From the NCBI RefSeq assembly GCF_018332655.1, contig NZ_BOQL01000029.1, forward strand, positions 1-64,000: a stretch of DNA of 64,000 nt. Direction: 5' to 3'. The DNA is from Actinoplanes auranticolor. GTDB taxonomy: Bacteria > Actinomycetota > Actinomycetes > Mycobacteriales > Micromonosporaceae. This document shows positions 35,325 through 43,251 of this stretch, one piece after another; position 1 is the first letter of the stretch; every line of letters begins with the position of its first letter. Below the pieces are notes generated by a model, which was not told the origin of the DNA, did no database searches, and saw only the letters and a program-made list of their open reading frames with translations. Position numbers and translations under genes: made by a program.

Positions 35325-35585
35325 GTGACACCACCTCCGTCCGACAACCTGCTGCGCCGGCTGGCCAAGGTCAACCCGACGACGGCCTTCCTGGTGGCCC
35401 TCGCGGTGCTGCTGGCCGGCCTGTTCCTGCCCGGGATCATCGGTGCCGCGCTGCTGTTCCTGCTGGGCGCGGCCCTGGTGGCGCTGACCTTCACGACCTG
35501 GCCGGTGCAGTCGCCGGCGGTCCGGGCGGTCCGGGTGACCATGCTGGCGCTGCTGTTCGCCGTCGTGGTGGCGAAAGTGATCTGA
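35325..35585 (+). CDS. Small two-to-three-helix membrane protein
   Basis: An 86-residue membrane protein with hydrophobic segments at about residues 20-55 (TAFLVALAVLLAGLFLPG and ALLFLLGAALVALTF) and 67-85 (VTMLALLFAVVVAKVI). A short polar N terminus MTPPPSDNLLRRLAKVNP precedes them. It resembles the small actinobacterial family DUF6703. The start is GTG 35325 with GAAGGAG 11 bases upstream. It is divergent from the ABM gene. The function is unknown. Confidence 0.75.
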   Translation: MTPPPSDNLLRRLAKVNPTTAFLVALAVLLAGLFLPGIIGAALLFLLGAALVALTFTTWPVQSPAVRAVRVTMLALLFAVVVAKVI

Positions 35586-35629
35586 CCCTGTGCCTTCGGT
35601 GATGTAAATCAAAAAGATCATATGCGCTT

Positions 35630-35646
35630 TTGACAATCATTACCAA
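35630..35646 (+). promoter_or_regulatory. Zur-box-like site upstream of znuA
   Basis: TTGACAATCATTACCAA is a pseudo-palindrome of the form TTGnnAATSATTnnCAA, close to the actinobacterial Zur consensus (TGAnAATSATTnTCA). It starts with a TTGACA hexamer and lies about 20 bp before the znuA start, where Zur binding would block initiation. The zur gene at the end of the operon makes autoregulation likely. Confidence 0.8.
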
Positions 35647-35666
35647 TACAGCGCACAGTAGATGGC

Positions 35667-36599
35667 ATGATGCGCCGCCGCCTGCTCGCCCCCACCGTCG
35701 CCGCTCTGCTGGTGGCCACCGGCGCGGGCTGCGCCGACCAGGCGAGCGGCTTCGGCTCCGACGGGCGCCTGGACGTGGTGACCGCCTTCTACCCGCTGCA
35801 GTTCCTCAGTGAACGGGTCGGCGCGGACGCGGTCGCCGTCACCCAGCTGACCAAACCGGGCGCCGAGCCGCACGACGTCGAGCTCAACACCCGCCAGGTC
35901 GCCGAGATCAGCGAGGCCGGGCTCGTCGTCTACCTCAAGGGCTTCCAGCCGGCCGTCGACGAGGCCGTCGCCCAGGAGGCCAAGGACAAGTCCCTCGACG
36001 TGAGCACCGCGGTGCAGCTGCTGCCGGCCGAGGAGCACGAGGAAGAGCACGCGGCCGGTGAGCCCGAGCACACCGAGGGCGCGACGGACCCGCACGTCTG
36101 GCTGGACCCGGTGCGGTTCGCCGCGATCGCCGGCAAGCTCGCGGAGCGCCTGGGCCAGGCCGACCCGCCCCGGGCCGCGGGCTACACCGAGCGGGCCGCC
36201 ACGCTGCAGCGCGAGCTGACCGCGCTGGACGCGGAATACACGAAGACGCTCAAGAGCTGTGCCCGGCGTGAGGTCGTCACCAGCCACACCGCGTTCCACT
36301 ATCTCGCCGACCGCTACGGCCTCACCGAGGTGGGCATCACCGGCATCTCGCCCGAGTCCGAGCCGTCACCGCAGCGCCTGGCCGAGGTGGCCGAGCTGGC
36401 GAAGTCCACCGGCACCACCACGATCTTCTTCGAGACCCTGGTGAGCCCGAAGGTCGCCGAGACTCTCGCCCGGGAGGTCGGCGCGCGGACCGCCGTCCTC
36501 GATCCCCTCGAAGGGCTCACCGAGCCGGATACGGACTACTTCTCCGTCATGCGCAGCAACCTGACCGCCCTGACCACCGCTCTGGGATGCACGTCATGA
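35667..36599 (+). CDS. znuA: Zinc ABC transporter substrate-binding lipoprotein
   Basis: A 310-residue cluster A-I metal-binding protein that captures zinc outside the cell and passes it to ZnuB. The N terminus is a lipoprotein signal (LLAPTVAALLVATGAGC, Cys near residue 22). Metal-site landmarks are the GAEPHDVEL motif, the acidic and His-rich loop EEHEEEHAAGEPEHTEG, TDPHVWLDP, TSHTAFHYLADRYGL and the C-terminal EPDTDYFSVM. The His-rich loop is characteristic of zinc rather than manganese proteins. Two adjacent ATGs (35667, 35670) are possible starts. It is the first gene of the znuACB-arsR-zur operon. Confidence 0.93.
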   Translation: MMRRRLLAPTVAALLVATGAGCADQASGFGSDGRLDVVTAFYPLQFLSERVGADAVAVTQLTKPGAEPHDVELNTRQVAEISEAGLVVYLKGFQPAVDEAVAQEAKDKSLDVSTAVQLLPAEEHEEEHAAGEPEHTEGATDPHVWLDPVRFAAIAGKLAERLGQADPPRAAGYTERAATLQRELTALDAEYTKTLKSCARREVVTSHTAFHYLADRYGLTEVGITGISPESEPSPQRLAEVAELAKSTGTTTIFFETLVSPKVAETLAREVGARTAVLDPLEGLTEPDTDYFSVMRSNLTALTTALGCTS

Positions 36600-37375
36600 G
36601 CGTCGTCACCGTCTCGCACGCCGCCGTCTCCTACGCCGGCCGGGCCGTGCTGCAGGACATCGACCTGGACGTGCAGCCCGGCCAGGTCGTCGCGATCCTG
36701 GGCGCCAACGGCTCGGGCAAGTCCACCCTGATCCGCAGCGTCCTCGGCCTGGTGCCGCTGGAGGCCGGAACGGTCACCCTGTTCGGCACCCCGCAGCGCC
36801 GGTTCCGGCAGTGGGCCCGGATCGGCTACGTCCCGCAGCGGATGGGCGCCGGCAGCGGCGTGCCCGCGACCGTCGGCGAGGTCGTCGCGTCGGGACGGCT
36901 GGCCCGCCGGGGCATCTTCCGCCCGTCCGGGGCCGCCGACCGCGAGGCCGTACGCACGGCGCTGACCGACGTCGGCCTGCTGGACCGGATCGCCGACCCG
37001 GTCAGCACCCTGTCCGGCGGCCAGCAGCAGCGCACCCTGATCGCGCGCGCCCTGGCCGGACGGCCGGATCTGCTGATCCTCGACGAACCCACGGCCGGCG
37101 TCGACGCGGCCAGCCAGGACGCCTTCGCCGAGGCGCTGCGCCGCTTCGCCCAGGCCGGCGGGACCATCATGCTGGTCGCCCACGAGCTCGGGCCGATCGA
37201 GCCGCTCATCGACAAGGCCGTGGTGGTGCACCACGGCCGGATCGCGTACGAGGGTGCGGTGCCCGAGCCCGCCGGCCACCACGCCGAGCCCGGCCACGAC
37301 CACGTCCACCCGCACGCCGAGGCCGAACGGGCCCGGATCTGCGTGGCCCCGACCGACCGGATGCCGGCGAACTGA
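36596..37375 (+). CDS. znuC: Zinc ABC transporter ATPase with His-rich tail
   Basis: A 259-residue ABC ATPase driving zinc uptake. Motifs are GANGSGKST (Walker A), TLSGGQQQRTLIARAL (signature), LLILDEPTAGVD (Walker B) and the switch His in LVAHELG. After the ATPase core a tail at about residues 226-242 is rich in histidine (GHHAEPGHDHVHPHAE), suggesting metal binding or sensing on the cytoplasmic side. ATG 36596 overlaps the znuA stop as ATGA; an ATG nine bases earlier is also in frame. It is followed two bases later by znuB. Confidence 0.93.
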   Translation: MSVVTVSHAAVSYAGRAVLQDIDLDVQPGQVVAILGANGSGKSTLIRSVLGLVPLEAGTVTLFGTPQRRFRQWARIGYVPQRMGAGSGVPATVGEVVASGRLARRGIFRPSGAADREAVRTALTDVGLLDRIADPVSTLSGGQQQRTLIARALAGRPDLLILDEPTAGVDAASQDAFAEALRRFAQAGGTIMLVAHELGPIEPLIDKAVVVHHGRIAYEGAVPEPAGHHAEPGHDHVHPHAEAERARICVAPTDRMPAN

Positions 37376-37377
37376 CA

Positions 37378-38268
37378 ATGGATCTCTTCGCGTACGACTT
37401 CATGGTGCGGGCCCTGCTCGGCGCGCTGATCATCGGCCTGATCGCCCCCGCGCTCGGTATCTACCTGGTGCAGCGGCGGCTGTCGCTCATCGGTGACGGC
37501 ATCGGGCACGTCGCGCTCACCGGCGTCGGCGTCGGCCTGCTGCTGAACCAGTCCCCCGTGCTGACCGCGGTGGTGGTCTCGATCATCGGGGCGATCGGGG
37601 TGGAGCTGGTACGCGAGCGTGGCCGTACCTCCGGTGACCTGGCCCTGGCCCTGCTCTTCTACGGCGGCATCGCGGGCGGGGTGGTGCTGGTCGGGCTCTC
37701 CGACGACAGCAGCAACGCCAACCTCATGCAGTTCCTCTTCGGCTCGCTGACCACCACGTCGCAGCAGGACCTGATCGTCATCGCGGTGCTGGGCGTCGCG
37801 GTGCTGGCCGCGATGCTGGGGCTGCGGCAGGCGCTGTTCGCTGTCTGCAACGACGAGGAGTACGCCCGGGTGTCCGGGCTGCCCGTGCGTACCCTCAATC
37901 TGCTGATGGCCGTGACCACCGCGGTGACCGTCACGATCGCCATGCGCACCGTCGGCCTGCTGCTGGTCAGCGCGCTGATGGTGGTGCCGGTCGCGGCGGC
38001 CCAGCAGGTCACGCGCGGCTTCCGCAGCACCATGGCGGCGGCCATGGTGATCGGCGTCGGCTCGGCCGCCGCCGGGGTCTGGCTGGCCGGCGAGATCGAC
38101 ACCGCGCCGGGCGCCACCATCGTCATCCTGGCCATCGCCGCCTTCGTCGCCGTCACCGTCGGCGCGGGGACCTGGCGGGTGCTGCGCCGCCGGTCGGCGC
38201 CCAGCCGGCAGCATCCCGCGGCCCAGCTGGAACCACCCGAGGTCGTGCTGCGAGCAGGTGCCCGATGA
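37378..38268 (+). CDS. znuB: Zinc ABC transporter permease
   Basis: A 296-residue metal-type ABC-3 permease with about eight membrane segments. Conserved stretches include IAPALGIYLVQRRLSLIGDGIGHVALTG near the N terminus, typical of ZnuB/MntB channels, LALLFYGGIAGGVVLVG, and GLLLVSALMVVPVAAAQQVTRGF in the coupling region. A soluble C-terminal tail of about 30 residues is polar. It starts two bases after znuC, and its end overlaps the ArsR gene by four bases (ATGA), so the operon is tightly coupled. Confidence 0.93.
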   Translation: MDLFAYDFMVRALLGALIIGLIAPALGIYLVQRRLSLIGDGIGHVALTGVGVGLLLNQSPVLTAVVVSIIGAIGVELVRERGRTSGDLALALLFYGGIAGGVVLVGLSDDSSNANLMQFLFGSLTTTSQQDLIVIAVLGVAVLAAMLGLRQALFAVCNDEEYARVSGLPVRTLNLLMAVTTAVTVTIAMRTVGLLLVSALMVVPVAAAQQVTRGFRSTMAAAMVIGVGSAAAGVWLAGEIDTAPGATIVILAIAAFVAVTVGAGTWRVLRRRSAPSRQHPAAQLEPPEVVLRAGAR

Positions 38269-38582
38269 GCAGTAACGTGACACCCGTGCCGACGAGCGGC
38301 TACGAGGCGTACGAGGCGGCCGGCGAGCTGCTGCGGGCGCTCTCCGCGCCGATCCGGGTGGCCATCGTGGCCGAGCTCGGCGCCGGCGAGCGCTGCGTGC
38401 ACGAACTGGTGGAGAAGCTGGGCGCACCGCAACCGCTGGTGTCGCAGCACCTGCGGGTGTTGCGCGGCGCCGGCGTGGTGCGAGGTGCACGGCGGGGCCG
38501 CGAGATCGCATACTCACTCGTGGACGAACACGTCGCCCACATCGTGGCCGACGCCGTCAGCCACGCGAGGGAGGTCTCATGA
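38265..38582 (+). CDS. ArsR/SmtB-family zinc-type sensor
   Basis: A 105-residue winged-helix repressor of the ArsR/SmtB family. The recognition region is CVHELVEKLGAPQPLVSQHLRVLRGAGVV. The C-terminal helix carries DEHVAHIVADAVSHARE, which fits D-x-H-x10-H-x2-E, the alpha-5 zinc site of SmtB and CzrA. No alpha-3 CxC arsenic/cadmium motif is seen. A zinc-dissociated repressor coded between an uptake permease and zur suggests zinc-level control in both directions. Start and stop overlap the flanking genes as ATGA. Confidence 0.88.
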   Translation: MSSNVTPVPTSGYEAYEAAGELLRALSAPIRVAIVAELGAGERCVHELVEKLGAPQPLVSQHLRVLRGAGVVRGARRGREIAYSLVDEHVAHIVADAVSHAREVS

Positions 38583-38986
38583 GCGAGGACAGCACTGTTG
38601 TCCGGAACACGAAGCAGCGCAGTGCGGTCAGCGCCGTTCTCGCGGACGCCGAGGGCTTCAACAGCGCCCAGGAGCTGCACGCCATCCTGCGCGAGCGGGG
38701 TGAGCGGGTCGGCCTGACCACGGTCTACCGCACACTGCAGGGTCTCGCCGACGCCGGTGAGATCGACGTGATGCGCCCGCCCGGCGGCGAGCACCTCTAC
38801 CGCCGGTGCAGCCAGGGCCACCACCACCATCTGGTCTGCCGGTCCTGCGGACGGGCCGTCGAGGTGGAGGGCCCGGCGGTGGAGACGTGGGCGGACAAGG
38901 TCGCCGGCCGGCACGGCTTCGTCGATGTCTCGCACACCATGGAGATCTTCGGCACCTGCCCGGAGTGCGCGGCGAAGCGTTCCTAG
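38579..38986 (+). CDS. zur: Zinc uptake regulator, Fur family
   Basis: A 135-residue Fur-family repressor of the Zur (FurB) type, which shuts off zinc uptake when zinc is plentiful. The DNA-binding part is NSAQELHAILRERGERVGLTTVYRTLQGLADAGEID. The metal sites are the GGEHLYRRCSQGHHHHLVCRSCG block with CxxC, and CPECAAKRS at the C terminus forming the second CxxC of the structural zinc. It is the last gene of the znu operon and probably represses it through the box at 35630-35646. Confidence 0.93.
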   Translation: MSEDSTVVRNTKQRSAVSAVLADAEGFNSAQELHAILRERGERVGLTTVYRTLQGLADAGEIDVMRPPGGEHLYRRCSQGHHHHLVCRSCGRAVEVEGPAVETWADKVAGRHGFVDVSHTMEIFGTCPECAAKRS

Positions 38987-39010
38987 CCCGCGCGTGGGAC
39001 GCTGTCGCGC

Positions 39011-39622
39011 GTGAAGATGTACGCCGACCGGCTGCCCACCGCCGTCCGCCAGCTGCTGACCGATCTCCTGGTCGTGATCTGGGTCTACGCCTGGATCCGG
39101 GCCGGCCTCTGGATCAACGACATGGTCGAGAAACTCGGCGTGCCCGGCCAGAAGCTGCAGGAGGCGGGCACCGGGATCGCCGGCAACCTCGGCGACATCG
39201 GCGGCAAGGTGGGCCGGGTGCCGCTGGTCGGCGACGACCTCACCGCGCCGTTCAACAGCGCCGCCGACGCCGCGAACTCCATCGCCGAGGCCGGCCGCGA
39301 GCAGCAGGAGATCGTCGACAACCTGGCGCTGACCATGGCCCTGCTGATCATCGCCGTCCCGCTGGCGCTGGTGCTCTTCCTGTGGCTGCCCAAGCGGCTG
39401 CGCTGGATGCGCCGCGCCGCGGTGGCCGCCCAGGTGCGCAACGAGCCGGCCGGCCAGGACCTGCTCGCATTGCGCGCCCTGGCCGGCCGGCCGCTCAACG
39501 AGCTGGCCAAGCTGGGCCCGGACATCGCCCAGTCGTGGCGCAACGGCGACGCCGAAGCGGTGCGGGCCCTGGCCGCGCTCGAGCTCAAGGACCTGGGGCT
39601 CAGGGCCGCGAAGTCCCGCTAG
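39011..39622 (+). CDS. Hypothetical two-helix membrane protein
   Basis: A 203-residue protein with a membrane segment near the N terminus (LLTDLLVVIWVYAWIRAGLWI), a Gly/Ala-rich extracytoplasmic stretch (about residues 40-105) and a second segment (LALTMALLIIAVPLALVLFLWLP, split here from the following basic run). A cytoplasmic helical domain with LKDLGLRAAKSR at the end follows. I do not recognise a named family, though similar proteins are frequent in actinobacteria. The start is GTG 39011, 24 bp behind zur, so it may be read through from the zinc operon. Its 3' end overlaps the convergent gene by 23 bp. Confidence 0.7.
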   Translation: MKMYADRLPTAVRQLLTDLLVVIWVYAWIRAGLWINDMVEKLGVPGQKLQEAGTGIAGNLGDIGGKVGRVPLVGDDLTAPFNSAADAANSIAEAGREQQEIVDNLALTMALLIIAVPLALVLFLWLPKRLRWMRRAAVAAQVRNEPAGQDLLALRALAGRPLNELAKLGPDIAQSWRNGDAEAVRALAALELKDLGLRAAKSR

Positions 39623-40163
39623 GCTCGGCGGCCTCCTCGTTCTTCTCGTTCTCGTCCTCGTCCTCGTCCTCGTCCTCGTCATCGTCATCGTCGGCCCAGT
39701 TGCGGCGCGCCCACGGGACGGCCGCCCAGAAGGTCAGGAAGAACAACGCGGCGATGCCGGTCAGCACCAGCGAGATCCAGGTGTCGGTCAGGTAATCGGT
39801 GATCAGCAGCACGCTGCTGACCATCGCAATCAGCATGAAGGCCAGGCCGCCGGTGGCCATCTTGTGCGCCCAGCGGACCAGCTCCGGCTTGCGGCCCTGG
39901 CGGAACAACGCCCGGTGGAACGCCACCGGAGAAATGATCATCGCGGTGGCCGCCGCGGCGGCCAGCAGGGCGACGATGTAGGTGTCCTTCTGGAAGTTCG
40001 TCGTGTTCGGGAAGCCGCTGCTGAACGGCAGAGTCAGCAGGAACGCGAAGAGGATCTGCACGCCCGTCTGAGCTACGCGCAACTCCTGCAGCAGATCGGC
40101 GAAGTTTCGGTCCCACCGCTGCTTCTCGGTTTCGTGCTTGCTCCGTCGCTGTTCGGCGGCCAT
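39600..40163 (-). CDS. DUF6328-like membrane protein with acidic tail
   Basis: A 187-residue protein with four predicted membrane segments (VQILFAFLLTLPFSSGF; YIVALLAAAAATAMIIS; GLAFMLIAMVSSVLLITDYL; LVLTGIAALFFLTFWAAVP). The cytoplasmic N terminus is charged (QRRSKHETEKQRWDRNF). It matches the general layout of the actinobacterial DUF6328 family. The C terminus is an uninterrupted acidic run of Asp and Glu (about residues 160-178) coded by tandem GAC/GAG triplets. AGGAGG upstream supports ATG 40163. The last 23 bases overlap the convergent gene. Confidence 0.8.
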   Translation of the reverse strand: MAAEQRRSKHETEKQRWDRNFADLLQELRVAQTGVQILFAFLLTLPFSSGFPNTTNFQKDTYIVALLAAAAATAMIISPVAFHRALFRQGRKPELVRWAHKMATGGLAFMLIAMVSSVLLITDYLTDTWISLVLTGIAALFFLTFWAAVPWARRNWADDDDDEDEDEDEDENEKNEEAAEPSGTSRP

Positions 40164-40210
40164 CGAACCTCCTTCTCGGTGGACGGAGGGTTGCCCGGAC
40201 GTGAACGGCG

Positions 40211-41026
40211 TCAAACTCCGATGCGGGCCAGCGCCACGTCGGCCAGGGCCCGCGGAGCCTCCTCCGGGACCCAGTGACCGATCCCCCGCAGGGTCACCAT
40301 CCGGTAGTCGGCCTCGACCCAGGTGGCGGTGGCCAGGGCCGCCGGCTTACCGACCACCGGATCACCGTCGCTCCACACGTACGTGGTCGGCACGGTGATC
40401 TTGCCGACCTTCGCGAGCTGTCCGGGGGACAGTGCGCGGTACCAGTTCAGGGCCCCGGTGAGGCGGCCCGGCTCGCGCATGGCCGTGGCGTAGAGACCGG
40501 CCCGCACGCCGATCGGGCGCATCATCTGACGCAGCGCCGTACCGCCGGCCCCGAGCAGCAGCCGCTCCGCCATCCGCGACCGGAACACCCCCATGTAGGC
40601 GAAGCGCAGCTTCTGCGACGGCTGATTGTGCAGGGCTATCCCGAGCCCACGCGGGTGCGGCACCGACACGGCGGTCAGGGTGCTGACCCGGTCCGGGTGC
40701 CGGTCGGCGAGCAGCCAGCCCACCTGCGCACCCCAGTCGTGGCCGATGACGTGCGCCCGGCCGACGCCGAGCTCGTCCAGCACCGCGACCGCGTCGGCGG
40801 TGGGCTGGTCGAGCCGGTAGTCGGCGACCGCGGAAGGGCGCGCGCCGGGCGAGTAGCCGCGCTGGTCGAGGCCGTACGTGCGCAGGCCGGCCGCGTGCAG
40901 CCGGGGCAGGATCAGGTCGAACTCGCGATGGTCCTGCGGAAATCCGTGCAGCAGGAGCACCGGCGCACCGTCGGCCGGGCCGCCCTCGTACACGTCGAAG
41001 GTGAGACCTCTGGCCTTGATCTGCAT
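40211..41026 (-). CDS. Alpha/beta hydrolase, epoxide-hydrolase-like
   Basis: A 271-residue alpha/beta hydrolase of the epoxide hydrolase/haloalkane dehalogenase type. HGFPQDHREFD is the oxyanion-hole HGxP motif, VIGHDWGAQVGW is the nucleophile elbow with an Asp nucleophile (GHDWG, near residue 100), and GIGHWVPEEAPRAL provides the catalytic His. AGGAGG upstream supports ATG 41026. A 16-bp perfect palindrome lies 20 bp upstream of the start, suggesting an operator. It is divergent from the thiamine-precursor transporter operon. The substrate is unknown. Confidence 0.9.
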   Translation of the reverse strand: MQIKARGLTFDVYEGGPADGAPVLLLHGFPQDHREFDLILPRLHAAGLRTYGLDQRGYSPGARPSAVADYRLDQPTADAVAVLDELGVGRAHVIGHDWGAQVGWLLADRHPDRVSTLTAVSVPHPRGLGIALHNQPSQKLRFAYMGVFRSRMAERLLLGAGGTALRQMMRPIGVRAGLYATAMREPGRLTGALNWYRALSPGQLAKVGKITVPTTYVWSDGDPVVGKPAALATATWVEADYRMVTLRGIGHWVPEEAPRALADVALARIGV

Positions 41027-41046
41027 GTGACGCCTCCTACGCTGTC

Positions 41047-41062
41047 CCGTACGGCCGTACGG
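41047..41062. promoter_or_regulatory. Perfect 16-bp palindrome CCGTACGGCCGTACGG
   Basis: The palindrome lies between the alpha/beta hydrolase start and the riboswitch. It is closer to the hydrolase, whose transcription it probably controls. The binding protein is unknown; no regulator gene is adjacent. Confidence 0.55.
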
Positions 41063-41078
41063 TGTTAGCGTCATCGAA

Positions 41079-41110
41079 ACACATGCAGTCCGACACACAT
41101 GCAATCCGAC
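41079..41110. repeat. 16-bp tandem repeat before the riboswitch
   Basis: ACACATGCA(G/A)TCCGAC occurs twice in tandem with one mismatch, ending exactly where the riboswitch begins. It falls in the expected promoter or transcription-start region of the ykoEDC operon. Its role is unknown. Confidence 0.6.
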
Positions 41111-41189
<79 letters not shown>

Positions 41190-41218
41190 TCGGTCTTTCT
41201 CCAGCCGCGCCGTGTCCG

Positions 41219-41270
41219 GGAGACGTCCCCGGCCCCGGCGTCGCGTCTCCTCCCGGTACGAGCTGGGAGG
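41219..41270 (+). promoter_or_regulatory. Expression platform: ribosome-site sequester and competitor
   Basis: CCTCCC (41249-41254) can pair with GGGAGG (41265-41270), the ribosome site of ykoE, while GGAGACG (41219-41225) can instead pair with CGTCTCC (41244-41250). The two helices share bases 41249-41250 and are mutually exclusive. No U tract is present. This fits translational control by the TPP riboswitch. Confidence 0.6.
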
Positions 41271-41278
41271 CACATCAC

Positions 41279-41851
41279 ATGAAACACCGTTGGCGCACCA
41301 TCGACATCGTCATCGCCTCGATCATCGCGGTCGCGTTCGGGGTCATCTTCTGGGCCTGGGGCCTGCTCTGGAACGGCCCGGCGGACGCCATCCCGCTGCC
41401 CGGCCGGGCCATCCTGTACGGCGTCTGGCTGGTGCCGGCCGTCCTGGGCGCCCTGGTCATCCGCAAGCCGGGCGCCGCCTTCTACACGCTGACCCTGGCC
41501 GCCCTGGTGTCCGTCGCGCTCGGCACCAGCTGGGGCTGGACGCTGGTGCTGCAGGGACCGATCGAGGCGGCCGCGGCCGAGCTGGTCTTCGCCGCGTTCG
41601 CGTACCGGGTGTGGAACCTGCCGGTCGCCGCGCTGGCGGCGGCCGCGGCCGGGATCGCCGCGGCGGTCTACGACGCTTTCGTCTGGTACGGCGGGACGTC
41701 GTGGGCGACGCTGCGGCTGCCGTACATCGCGATCACCGCGATCAGCGCCGTCCTGGTGGCCGGCCTGGGCAGCATCCTGCTGGTCCGGGCCCTGGCCCAG
41801 ACGGGCGTGCTGGACCGGTTCGCCTCGGGTCGCGAACGCGCCGCCGTTTAA
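41279..41851 (+). CDS. ykoE: ECF transporter substrate-binding subunit
   Basis: A 190-residue membrane protein of the YkoE family, the S component that binds thiamine or its hydroxymethylpyrimidine precursor in an energy-coupling-factor transporter. It has about five membrane segments, beginning TIDIVIASIIAVAFGVIFWAWGLLW, and contains the conserved stretch GPIEAAAAELVFAAFAY. GGGAGG eight bases upstream supports ATG 41279, and that site is within the riboswitch platform. It is followed three bases later by ykoD. Confidence 0.9.
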   Translation: MKHRWRTIDIVIASIIAVAFGVIFWAWGLLWNGPADAIPLPGRAILYGVWLVPAVLGALVIRKPGAAFYTLTLAALVSVALGTSWGWTLVLQGPIEAAAAELVFAAFAYRVWNLPVAALAAAAAGIAAAVYDAFVWYGGTSWATLRLPYIAITAISAVLVAGLGSILLVRALAQTGVLDRFASGRERAAV

Positions 41852-41853
41852 CC

Positions 41854-43251
41854 ATGGGCGACGTCGTCCTGCGGGGGTTCGGGTGGCGGCACGCCGGGCG
41901 CAAGGCGTGGGCGGTGCGCGGGGTCGACCTGCGCATCGTGCACGGCGAGCGGGTGCTGCTGCTCGGGCCGTCCGGGGCCGGCAAGTCCACCCTGCTGGCG
42001 GCGCTCGCCGGGCTGCTGCCCGAGGACTCCGGCGAGTCCGAGGGCACGGTCGAGATCGACGGTCTCGACCCGCGCAAGGCCCGCGAGCGCGTCGGCATCG
42101 TCTTCCAGGATCCGCAAACCCAGCTGGTCATGTCGCGCAGCGGCGACGACGTGGCGTTCGGGCTGGAGAACCGCGGCGTACCGGCCGGTGAGATCTGGCC
42201 GCGCGTCGACGAGGCGCTGCACCGGGTCGGCTTCGGCTACGGCCGGGACCGGCCGACCGGGGCGTTGTCCGGCGGCGAGCAGCAGCGCCTGGCGCTGGCC
42301 GGCACCCTCGCGCTGCGCCCCGGCCTGTTGCTGCTGGACGAGCCGACCGCGAACCTCGACCCGGCCGGGGCGGCGCTGATCCGCGCCGCGGTCACCCGGG
42401 CGCTGGACGACGACACCACGCTGATCATCGTCGAGCACCGGGTCGCCGACGCGCTCACCCTCGTCGACCGGGTCGTCGTGCTGGAGCCGGGCGGCGGGGT
42501 CCGCGCCGACGGCCCGCCGGGCGCGGTCTTCGCCGCGCACGGCGACCGCCTCGCCGATGAAGGGGTGTGGGTGCCCGGTCACCCGGTCGCCCCGCGCAAG
42601 GCCGTCACCGGTCCGGGCTCCCCTCTGGTACGCGCCACAGCCGTCACCCTGCACGACCGCCTCGCGCCCACCACGCTGGCCGCCCACCAGAGCGAGGTGC
42701 TGGCGGTGACCGGTCCCAACGGGTCGGGCAAGTCCACGCTGGCGTTACTGCTCGGCGGGCTGTTGAAGCCCACGTCCGGCACGATCGACGCCGGGCCGGG
42801 CGGGGCGCCGCACCGGTGGCGGGCCGCCGAGCTGACCACCCGGATCGGCTCGGTGTTCCAGGATCCGGAGCACCAGTTCGTCACCCACCGCGTGGCCGAC
42901 GAGCTGGCGCTGGGCCCGCGCCGGATCGGCCGCCCGGAGGCCGAGGTGCGCCGGGTCGTCGACGACCTGCTGCAGCGGCTGCGGCTGGAGAAGCTGGCCG
43001 GCGCGAACCCCTACACGCTCTCCGGCGGGGAGGCCCGGCGGCTCAGCGTCGCGACCGCCCTGGCCACCGCGCCCCGGCTGCTGGTGCTGGACGAACCCAC
43101 CTTCGGTCAGGACCGGCGCACCTGGATCGAGCTGGCCGACCTGCTGGCCGGGCTGCGCGACGACGGCCACGGCATCGTCGCGGTCACCCACGACGACGAT
43201 TTCGTGGCCGCGCTGGCCGACTCCGTGCACCACCTGGAACGGACCGCATGA
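41854..43251 (+). CDS. ykoD: ECF transporter double ATPase
   Basis: A 465-residue protein with two fused ECF-type ABC ATPase domains. The first has GPSGAGKST, LSGGEQQRLALAGTLAL and LLLLDEPTANLDP; the second has GPNGSGKST, LSGGEARRLSVATALA and LLVLDEPTFGQD. The Q-loop FQDPQTQLVM and FQDPEHQFVTHRVADEL are typical of ECF (CbiO-like) ATPases. It energises YkoC and YkoE for uptake of thiamine or its precursor. Its end overlaps ykoC as ATGA. Confidence 0.92.
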   Translation: MGDVVLRGFGWRHAGRKAWAVRGVDLRIVHGERVLLLGPSGAGKSTLLAALAGLLPEDSGESEGTVEIDGLDPRKARERVGIVFQDPQTQLVMSRSGDDVAFGLENRGVPAGEIWPRVDEALHRVGFGYGRDRPTGALSGGEQQRLALAGTLALRPGLLLLDEPTANLDPAGAALIRAAVTRALDDDTTLIIVEHRVADALTLVDRVVVLEPGGGVRADGPPGAVFAAHGDRLADEGVWVPGHPVAPRKAVTGPGSPLVRATAVTLHDRLAPTTLAAHQSEVLAVTGPNGSGKSTLALLLGGLLKPTSGTIDAGPGGAPHRWRAAELTTRIGSVFQDPEHQFVTHRVADELALGPRRIGRPEAEVRRVVDDLLQRLRLEKLAGANPYTLSGGEARRLSVATALATAPRLLVLDEPTFGQDRRTWIELADLLAGLRDDGHGIVAVTHDDDFVAALADSVHHLERTA

